This document shows positions 57,383 through 64,000 of a stretch of DNA of 64,000 nucleotides, piece after piece; the stretch's first letter is position 1; each line of letters begins with the position of its first letter. The notes under the pieces are model-generated. The model had not been told where the DNA came from. It did no database searches and saw only the letters and a program-made list of their open reading frames with translations. The position numbers and the translations under genes were made by a program. This DNA is from Candidatus Sericytochromatia bacterium (lineage in GTDB: Bacteria > Cyanobacteriota > Sericytochromatia > UBA7694 > JACMQJ01): NCBI GenBank assembly GCA_026004035.1, contig BPII01000001.1, forward strand, positions 213,926-277,925, given 5' to 3'.

Positions 57383-58654
57383 TTAAAAATTATAAAAAGC
57401 ACCTTCCTTTACTACATATTCAATACTAGATAAATTTTCTATTTGTTCTAAAGGATTATTAGATAATATTAAAAAATCAGCAAATTTTCCTTCTAAAATA
57501 CTGCCTATATATGATTCTAATTTTAATAACTTTGCCGCGTTTATTGTACAAGATTGCAATGTTTTTAAATTATCTAATCCTAGCTTATTGAGTAATAAAA
57601 GCTCATCTAATAATGATCCAAAAAGATTTAATTCAGTTCCAGCATTAGAAGATGAAATAATCTTAACATCATTATTAATAGCATTTTTTATGTTTTCAGT
57701 TATAATATTTCTATATTTATCATTTTGTTTATTATGAAAATTTTTATTTTTTAAACTATTTATTATTTCTTTTTCAAAGTATTTTTCAGCTATTTCTATA
57801 TTATTTTCTTCAATAAAGTTTGATTTTAATGTAGGTACCAAATAAATATTTTCTTGTTTTACTTTTTCCCATAAATCTATTTCTATAACTTTATCTTTAA
57901 CAATATGTTCTAAACTATCAATATTATAATTAACTATTTTAATAAAATCATCATAAAATAAAACATTTACAGAAACACTTTTATTATAATTTTTTGAAAA
58001 ATCTATTATTAACTTTATTGTTTCATTGGAAAAAATAGGTAGTTTATCATTATTTTCTGTCTTACCTACATAAGATAAATTTAAAAAATCAATACCATTT
58101 TCTATTAACTCCCATATATAATTTTTTATCTCATCCTCACTAATACTTGAGACAAAATCACTTTTAGTTTTACCAATATAGAATGAAAAAGGATATAAAT
58201 CTGATGGTATATCATTAGGATAACCATTTTTTATACTTATTATTGGACCTGAAAAAAATATTCTAGGACCAATTACCTTCTTGTTTTGAATTTCTTCTTT
58301 AAAATAATTAATCAGTTTTAATGGAGAACTCATATCTCTAATAGTGGTTATTCCATTTTTAATACAATTAAAAAGATTTTTCTTTATTTGGTTATTTATA
58401 ATGTTTATATTACTAAATGTCATAATATCTTTTAAAAAACAAGAACTAACATGACAATGAGAATCTATTAAACCAGGAAACAAAAATTTATTTTTACAAT
58501 TTATTTCTTGATAATTTAAAGATAAGTCAAGGGATTTAGTTATTTTACTTATTAAACCATTTGAAACATAAACATTTTTATTATAAACATTACCATTTTC
58601 AACATCTATTATATTTATATCTTTGAGTATAAAGTTATGAAAAAAATTTCTCAT
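57383..58654 (-). CDS. Amidohydrolase-like protein with missing metal ligands
   Basis: A 423-residue protein of the imidazolonepropionase-like amidohydrolase family. The N-terminal composite domain and FLFPGLIDSHCHVSS keep the HxH pair. SLEHIV keeps one later histidine, and the end (IGSILEGKFADFLILSNNPLEQIENL) is classical. The usual VAVHAHG-type strand reads VSVNVLFYDD, and the catalytic Asp of the GTDAGT-type motif reads SSNAGT, so three metal or catalytic positions are changed. It may be inactive or have a new chemistry. It shares one base with the start of the upstream TPR gene (stop/start at 58654), so the two are coupled. Confidence 0.8.
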   Translation of the reverse strand: MRNFFHNFILKDINIIDVENGNVYNKNVYVSNGLISKITKSLDLSLNYQEINCKNKFLFPGLIDSHCHVSSCFLKDIMTFSNINIINNQIKKNLFNCIKNGITTIRDMSSPLKLINYFKEEIQNKKVIGPRIFFSGPIISIKNGYPNDIPSDLYPFSFYIGKTKSDFVSSISEDEIKNYIWELIENGIDFLNLSYVGKTENNDKLPIFSNETIKLIIDFSKNYNKSVSVNVLFYDDFIKIVNYNIDSLEHIVKDKVIEIDLWEKVKQENIYLVPTLKSNFIEENNIEIAEKYFEKEIINSLKNKNFHNKQNDKYRNIITENIKNAINNDVKIISSSNAGTELNLFGSLLDELLLLNKLGLDNLKTLQSCTINAAKLLKLESYIGSILEGKFADFLILSNNPLEQIENLSSIEYVVKEGAFYNF

Positions 58655-60627
58655 TATTTTATTAATTGTTTAAATTTAATATCATCTTTAATATTATCAA
58701 AATCTGTATCTGTTCTTGCTACTTCTTTTAAAGAAGATTCCATTTTTATTGATTGCTCTAAAAATTTTAATGCTTTATATTTGTCATTTTTCAAAGAATA
58801 AACACATGCTATATTGTAATAAGCCGTAGAATAATTTGGATTTATATTTATTATTTTTTCAAATTCAAATAAAGCTTTATCTAATTTACCAGACTTTATA
58901 TAAACATTACCTAAGTTGTTTCTTGCATCTAAAAAATTAGTATTTATAATTATTGATTTTTCAAATGCTTTTTGAGCTTCACTATACTTTTTTATATCAG
59001 AATAAAAATTACCTAGTGAGAAAAATACGTTTTCATTATAAGGATTTTTACTTGCTAAATCTTGATATATTTCTTCTGCTTTTTTATCATCTCCTTTATA
59101 ATGATAAGTTTCAGCTAGATATAATTTAATATTTATATCATCTTTCTTTGATAATGCTTTTTCAAAATTATATATAGCTTTATCATATTCCTTGTTAGAA
59201 TTATATATAATTCCTAAACTTGAATATGCTTGAGCAAAATTTGGATCAATTTTTATAGCGTTATTTAAAATTTCTATTGCTTTATTAGTATCTTTTTTAT
59301 AAAAAAAACCATTAGATAACCATATATAACCAAATAAATAATTGGGATTATATTCTATCGCCTCATTAGAATATTTTATTAAATTATCATAATCTTTTTT
59401 ATCTAAAAGTAAAAGTAATAAATTATTATAAGCTCTAGTGTTTTTATTATTTAAACTAACTGCTTTTAAATAACTTTCTAAAGCATCATCTAATAAATTA
59501 GCATCTTCGTAAGCTTCTCCTAGTAAAGTATAAGCTTCATCGTTATTCTTATTATTACTCAAGTAAGTTTTATATAAATCTATAATATCTCTGTTATTTC
59601 CTAATTTTTTATATTCTTCTGCTAATTGAATGTATAATTCAAAATTATTAGGTATTTTACTTATTGCTCTTTTATAAAGATTAATTAATGATTCATTATC
59701 TTGTTTGTATGAATATAAAGATGCAAGCTTTTTATACAATCCTATATTATCAGAAGCATTATATAAAGCCTCTTCTAAAAAATCTATAGATAAATCTACT
59801 TGATTGTTTCTAAAATGAATATTACCTATAATTTCTGCTACAAGAGGATCTTTTAATGATAAATTATATAATTTTCTAAAAACTTCATTATTATCTGGGT
59901 TATATTCCAATTCATACTTTTTCAATAAAAATAATAAATTATCACTATCAAGTTCTATTGATTTATTTATATTACTAATCATTTCATTATAATATTCATT
60001 ATAATTTTTGCTATTATTCTCTTGAATTTGTGAAATCTCATTTTGCAAAACTAATACATTTAAATAGTATGGTAACGGATTATATGGATATTTTTTTATT
60101 AAGTCTTCTACATCTTGTTTTTTAACAACTCTTGTATTATAATAAATGTAACTACTCTGAGAATCTGAGTGATATGACTTTTTTTTCTCTATTTTTCCTA
60201 TTAATGTATAACCCAAATCCTTTAAAAATTCTGTATCTTTATTATCTCTAACTTTTTGTATGTATTTTATAGCATTGTCGTAATTCATTTTTATAAGATT
60301 TAAATAAACTAAAGATAAATTTGAGTAATCATTATTTGCTTTTTCTGATAGTTCTATCCAAGTATTAACAAAATTATATAATGAATCAGAATTATAATTT
60401 TCAACATTCCAAAAATAAAGAAAAGCTAGATTATTAGGTATTTTTTTCCAAACAGAGCTATTAATATTATTTGATATAGTATTTTGATATCTATTCAATT
60501 TTCTTATAAAATCATTACTAGAAGTGATATTTATATAATTTTTATCAATTAAACCTGTATTAGCATAACTAGTATTAGATAAATATATTAAAATAGTTGA
60601 TAATCCAAAAAATAATTTATATTTCAT
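58654..60627 (-). CDS. Exported tetratricopeptide-repeat protein
   Basis: A 657-residue protein with a signal peptide (about residues 1-22, FFGLSTILIYLSNTSYA). A degenerate N-terminal region is followed by about twelve tandem TPRs from about residue 230. Clear repeats include NNEAYTLLGEAYEDANLLDDAL-like units, AQAYSSLGIIYNSNKEYDKAIYNFEKAL, and NPNYSTAYYNIACVYSLKNDKYKALKFLEQSI. TPRs form binding superhelices, so a periplasmic or envelope scaffold is likely. It is translated together with the amidohydrolase-like gene. Copy D of the interspersed repeat lies upstream. Confidence 0.88.
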   Translation of the reverse strand: MKYKLFFGLSTILIYLSNTSYANTGLIDKNYINITSSNDFIRKLNRYQNTISNNINSSVWKKIPNNLAFLYFWNVENYNSDSLYNFVNTWIELSEKANNDYSNLSLVYLNLIKMNYDNAIKYIQKVRDNKDTEFLKDLGYTLIGKIEKKKSYHSDSQSSYIYYNTRVVKKQDVEDLIKKYPYNPLPYYLNVLVLQNEISQIQENNSKNYNEYYNEMISNINKSIELDSDNLLFLLKKYELEYNPDNNEVFRKLYNLSLKDPLVAEIIGNIHFRNNQVDLSIDFLEEALYNASDNIGLYKKLASLYSYKQDNESLINLYKRAISKIPNNFELYIQLAEEYKKLGNNRDIIDLYKTYLSNNKNNDEAYTLLGEAYEDANLLDDALESYLKAVSLNNKNTRAYNNLLLLLLDKKDYDNLIKYSNEAIEYNPNYLFGYIWLSNGFFYKKDTNKAIEILNNAIKIDPNFAQAYSSLGIIYNSNKEYDKAIYNFEKALSKKDDINIKLYLAETYHYKGDDKKAEEIYQDLASKNPYNENVFFSLGNFYSDIKKYSEAQKAFEKSIIINTNFLDARNNLGNVYIKSGKLDKALFEFEKIININPNYSTAYYNIACVYSLKNDKYKALKFLEQSIKMESSLKEVARTDTDFDNIKDDIKFKQLIK

Positions 60628-60704
60628 ATGCTTATTTTTACCAAAAAATAATAATAAATCATTATATAATAATATGTAAAATAGTTTTCATTAAGTTATT
60701 TTAA

Positions 60705-60848
60705 GACACTGGGCTAATGTTATTTTTTGATAAGCTAAAAATCCTTTAACATTAAGCATCTTAAAGATTTATATTAAAAATACTTTAAATTTAGTATTTA
60801 TCATAGTTTAAAGGTAGTTTTTTTTTTCTATAACTCAATCTAAGTACC
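60705..60848 (+). repeat. Interspersed MITE-like element, copy D (most diverged)
   Basis: A 144-base copy with ends GACACTGGG and CTAAGTACC, the least well paired of the five. The inner AATACT...AGTATT palindrome is intact. It lies between the TPR gene and guaB. Confidence 0.82.
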
Positions 60849-60911
60849 AATTATGCACCATTTATTATAAAAATTGGTATAATTTAACAAGAAAATTGCT
60901 ATTAATTAATA

Positions 60912-62342
60912 TTATTTTTTAGCATGAGGTTTGCTTTCAAACAATCCTGCTTGAGATATTTTTATAAATTCTGCATATTTAGGCATATCTTCTATATTAC
61001 TAACACCTAAATAGCTCATTCCAGATCTTAATCCCCCTACAAGTTGTTCTAGAACTTCTTTTACTTTTCCTTTATAAGAAATGGTTGTTTCTATTCCTTC
61101 AGGTACATAATCATTTAAATCTAAGTTATATCCTTTTTCTTTTGTTGTCCTATTAGCTGCTGCATCAAAAGAAGCCATACCTCTATAAACTTTTACCTTT
61201 TGACCATCTTTTATTCTTGTAACCCCCTGGTGTTTCCTCACAACCAGCTAATATACCTCCTATCATAACACTACTTGCACCAGCTGCAAGAGCTTTTACA
61301 ATATCACCTGAATATCTTATACCACCATCAGAAATAACAGGAACTTCTTTATATACAGCAACTTCACAACAATCCATAACAGCTGTTAATTGTGGTACTC
61401 CTGAACCAGTAACTAATCTTGTTATACATGTGCTACCCCCACCTATTCCACACTTAACAGCATCAGCACCAGCATCTATTAAGTCTTTTGTTCCATGTTT
61501 AGTTGCTACATTTCCAGCTATTACATCAATATTAAAGTTAGATTTTATTTTTGAAAGAACTTCTAGCAAAGATTGAGAATGTCCATGTGCTATATCTATA
61601 ACTATAACATCTACTCCTGCTTTTACTAATTCTTGACATCTTTCCCAATAATCATTTTTTACACCAATAGCAGCACCTACGAGCAATCTACCTTTAGAAT
61701 CTTTTGCTGCATTAGGATATAATAATCTCTTTTCTATATCTTTTTACTGTAATTAAACCGATTATCTCGTAATTATCGTTTATTATTGGTAGTTTTTCTA
61801 TTTTATTCTTTTTTAATAATGATTTTGCTTCCTCAAAATCTACTTCTTGGGTGTTATTAATTTTTTTATATACTAAATTTTTCAAAAGGAGTCATTATAT
61901 CTTTTATTTTTATATTTTCATCATCTTCAAAAAGTAAGTCTCTTGTAGTTACAATACCTGCAATTTTATTATATTGATTAACAACTAATAAACTTGTTAC
62001 TCCTTTATTTGACATTTCATTTTTTAAGTCATAAACTGTTTGCTCTTCTAATATTGTGTATGGTTGTTCTATTATAAAATTATGTGCTCTTTTTACCTTT
62101 TTTACTTCCTTTACTTGTTGTTCTATTGTCAAAAATCTATGAATTATACCAATACCTCCTAATTCAGCCATTGCTATTGCCATAGGTGCTTCTGTAACAG
62201 TATCCATATTAGCACTTATTATTGGTATATTAATAGTAATATTTCTCGTCAATTTTGTTTTTGTATTTACATCTTTTCTACTTACTATATTAGAAAACTT
62301 TGGTTCTAATAAAACATCATCAAAAGTGATTCCTTCTCTCAT
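60912..62342 (-). pseudogene. guaB: IMP dehydrogenase, broken by three single-base shifts as sequenced
   Basis: IMP dehydrogenase makes XMP from IMP, the first step to GMP. The start is ATG 62342 (MREGITFDDVLLEP), with GGAG upstream. The N-terminal part holds the first catalytic segment and the first CBS domain; [20 protein letters not shown] closes the second. The catalytic part has [21 protein letters not shown] with the active Cys, [20 protein letters not shown] and the flap/end [10 protein letters not shown]...GGLRSGMSYLG. Three shifts are needed: near 61880, near 61745 (an A5 run where four are expected) and near 61222 (a G5 run where four are expected). The protein between them is fully conserved, so errors in the consensus are likely. 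Confidence 0.85.
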
Positions 62343-62386
62343 AACTCCACTCCTAAAAAATACAAGTAAAATTTTAAAATAATATT

Positions 62387-62983
62387 TTATTTTTTCCAAT
62401 AATATAAAATAGGTATTTTAATACTTGGATCTAATAATTTAGCACTTCTAAAATAGAATAAAGCTCTTTTATTATCTCCATATCTCATAGCTCTTATACC
62501 TAAATCATAAAATTTTTTTAGCTTTTTCATAATTATTTATAATTTTTTTTTCTTGTTCAGATATATCTTTACTATCTTTTTTATAAATATTTTCTTCATT
62601 CTCATTATATAAATTATTTTTATTTTTATCTATAAGTTCATTTAATACATCTGAAAAAGTTTTTTTATTATTTTGTTTCTCTTCTTTTTTTTCAATTTTA
62701 AATGATAAATTAGCAATATAATTTATATATTGTTCTTGTAAAATTTGTCTTTCTTGATCATACTTTTGTCTTTTTTCTTTATCAAGCAATGTTTCTTTAG
62801 CTAAAAGTAATTTTTAAAATCTTCTTCAGCTTTCTTTCTTTCATTAGAATTTATAGGAAAAATATCAGGATGAGTTTTTTTTGCTTTTACTCTATAAGCT
62901 TTATTTATCTGTTCATCGCTTGCATCTTGAGTTATACCTAATAAGCTATAATAGTCGCTATTCAGCCATTCTCTAAAATCCAT
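62387..62983 (-). pseudogene. J-domain protein with C-terminal TPR-like end, two frameshifts
   Basis: The N-terminus (ATG 62983) is a J domain: DYYSLLGITQDASDEQINKAYRVKAKKTHPDIFP, with the HPD motif that stimulates DnaK. One shift in an A run near 62812 is needed to continue into LLLAKETLLDKEKRQKYDQE, and a second in an A run near 62512 to reach FYDLGIRAMRYGDNKRALFYFRSAKLLDP. The last part resembles one TPR. The whole would be about 198 residues and has no G/F or zinc region, so it is a DnaJ-like co-chaperone rather than DnaJ itself. It ends 45 bases before guaB on the same strand. Confidence 0.72.
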
Positions 62984-63111
62984 AGAACTAAAAACTTATT
63001 TTTAAAAACTTTATTATATTAAAAGTGTAATACAAAAATTAAATATTTTTATAGCTATAATGTTATGTAATTTTATAGTTAAATTTTGTATCTTGTATTA
63101 AAAACTTAAAT

Positions 63112-63250
63112 GCACTTGGCTAATGTTATTTTTTATAAGTTTAAAATCCTTTAATAGTAAGCATTTTAAATATCTATATTAAAATATACTTTAAATTTAG
63201 TATTTATAAGCTTTTGAAGATAATTTTTTCTATAACTCAATCCCAGTGCA
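63112..63250 (+). repeat. Interspersed MITE-like element, copy E
   Basis: A 139-base copy with ends TGCACT/AGTGCA and an intact inner palindrome (ATACTTTAAATTTAGTAT). Its right edge lies 8 bases before the msrB stop codon, so it also forms the msrB 3' region. Confidence 0.87.
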
Positions 63251-63258
63251 TACTTTTT

Positions 63259-63641
63259 TTAAAATCTAGTGAACAAGAATTTTATACAATATCTTAGTCC
63301 TGTTGGATTAGGTCCATCATCAAAAACATGTCCTAAATGTGCTCCACAAGTATTACATAAAACTTCAATTCTTATCATACCATAACTTGTATCTATTTCT
63401 GTTTTTATTTTTTTATCGTCTATTGCTTTCCAAAAACTAGGCCAACCACAACCATGATTATATTTATTATCAGATGAAAATAGTTCTTCACCACAGCAAA
63501 TACAAGTATAAATTCCTTTCTCAAAATGATTATTGTATTTTCCAGTAAAAGGTTTTCAGTTCCCTTTTTTCTAGTTACATAATATTGCTCTTCTGTTAAT
63601 TTTTCTTTCCAATAATCATCAGGTAAATTCTTGTAATCCAT
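63259..63641 (-). pseudogene. msrB: Peptide methionine-R-sulfoxide reductase, one frameshift as sequenced
   Basis: MsrB reduces the R epimer of methionine sulfoxide. From ATG 63641 the frame reads DYWKEKLTEEQYYVTRKKGTE. One shift in an A-run near 63553 restores KPFTGKYNNHFEKGIYTCICCGEELFSS, GCGWPSFWKAI, the second zinc pair in CNTCGAHLGHVFDDGP and the catalytic cysteine in PTGLRYCIKF. Full length would be about 127 residues, normal for MsrB. The single shift in an otherwise conserved enzyme points to a consensus error or very recent loss. Confidence 0.82.
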
Positions 63642-63716
63642 ACATTAAAAAAAAATAATAGTTTTATAAAGATTATACTAAAATTTTACTTGAAATAATT
63701 TTAAAAAGTTACAAAA

Positions 63717-63730
63717 TTGATATAAATCAA
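63717..63730 (+). promoter_or_regulatory. FNR/CRP-type binding site upstream of the universal stress gene
   Basis: TTGAT-ATAA-ATCAA is an exact match to the FNR consensus (TTGAT-N4-ATCAA), and the dyad extends to AAAATTGAT/ATCAATTTT (63713-63734). TATAAT at 63777-63782 would start transcription near 63789, placing the site centre about 65 bases upstream, close to a class I position. Confidence 0.55.
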
Positions 63731-63815
63731 TTTTGTTGAAAGTATATATTCATTTATTTTTTTCATTTTTATTTATTATAATATCATAAGAGATTATTTT
63801 TTAAGAGGTAAAAAA

Positions 63816-64000
63816 ATGATAAAACATATTTTGTTCCCAAATGATGGTTCAGAAAATTCACAAAAAGCTTTACAATATGTTAAAGAAATTGCTTTAAAAT
63901 TTGGATCTAAGGTAACAGTTGCGACAATATATGAAAGTCCTTTGCTAAATGGTATAGAAATAGTTCCTTATACATTTTCAGAGCTAGAAAAAAGTATTAG
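63816..64000 (+). CDS. Universal stress protein (UspA family), 3' end outside window
   Basis: Only the first 61 residues are visible. MIKHILFPNDGSENSQKALQYVKEIALKFGSKVTVATIYE matches the start of UspA-family proteins (ILFPxDGS, helix, then VTVxxVYE). GAGGT lies 7-11 bases before the ATG. The protein is probably induced by oxygen limitation if the FNR-type box upstream is used. The nucleotide-binding end of the fold lies beyond the window. Confidence 0.85.
   Translation, partial: MIKHILFPNDGSENSQKALQYVKEIALKFGSKVTVATIYESPLLNGIEIVPYTFSELEKSI

Noticed and set aside
60912..62342. Programmed ribosomal frameshifting in guaB
   Set aside because: There are three shifts at sites without slippery-heptamer plus structure signals, and guaB is not known to use frameshifting. 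Sequencing error or decay explains it better.
27130..63250. The five repeats as a CRISPR array or as simple terminators
   Set aside because: They are dispersed over 36 kb, about 140 bases long, with no spacers, and are not consistently placed after stops in the direction of transcription.

Overview
The window is a stretch of a very AT-rich bacterial chromosome (about a quarter G+C by eye). It is densely coded and made of small, often overlapping operons separated by short AT-only gaps. Nothing marks a plasmid or a phage. I saw no rRNA, tRNA or CRISPR array. The best lineage clue is the NuoB protein at 27.4 kb. Its blocks MAP...YEQMPEPKYVI, TITGGIF and DVYLPGCPP read more like cyanobacterial NdhK than proteobacterial NuoB. 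I therefore lean, by inference only, towards a non-photosynthetic relative of Cyanobacteria (Melainabacteria/Vampirovibrionia type). No photosynthesis gene is present.

Layout. 0-9 kb: tilS (cut by the window edge), an MMPL exporter with a TPM-domain partner, a phosphoglycerate mutase fused to a SnoaL-like domain, a DgkA-type kinase, an MFS exporter and a GT4 glycosyltransferase. 9-14 kb: an unknown protein, a MacAB-type efflux operon, an IS-derived relic and a Cys-rich MerR regulator. 14-25 kb: the overlapping operon queC-uvrA-thiL, divergent nhaB, an unknown 496-residue protein, a DedA protein and an aldehyde dehydrogenase. 25-36 kb: a YyaL/DUF255 protein, a lone nuoB, a DUF4301 protein overlapping a KynB-like cyclase, a three-gene operon of unknown function with a GAF-like protein, and two genes broken by frameshifts (a lipoprotein and an ATP-grasp-like protein). 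36-45 kb: purB-glpD, a PIG-V-like glycosyltransferase and a horizontally acquired-looking type III restriction-modification pair (res before mod). 45-53 kb: a soluble sensor histidine kinase, two lipoproteins, an M20 peptidase and tsaB. 53-57 kb: an IS200/IS605-type end, two tandem LysR-like regulators (one frameshifted) facing an unknown 376-residue protein, and an MBL-fold hydrolase. 57-64 kb: a degenerate amidohydrolase coupled to a secreted TPR protein, then frameshifted guaB, a J-domain protein and msrB, and the start of a universal stress protein behind an FNR-type box.

The clearest structure beyond genes is a family of five interspersed elements of about 116-144 bp with inverted terminal repeats (GGYACTGGG...CCCAGTRCC). 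They lie only between genes and look like a MITE. Their two ends change together between copies, so the terminal pairing is kept. A second theme is clustering of single-base frameshifts, many of them in homopolymers, at 33-35 kb and 61-63.6 kb, plus one at 54.4 kb. Because guaB and msrB are otherwise well conserved, consensus error is at least as likely as gene decay.

Candidates for undescribed biology are the three-gene operon at 30.2-33.2 kb, the 376-residue protein with its facing pair of LysR-like regulators, the phosphoglycerate mutase-SnoaL fusion, and the amidohydrolase that has lost several metal ligands.
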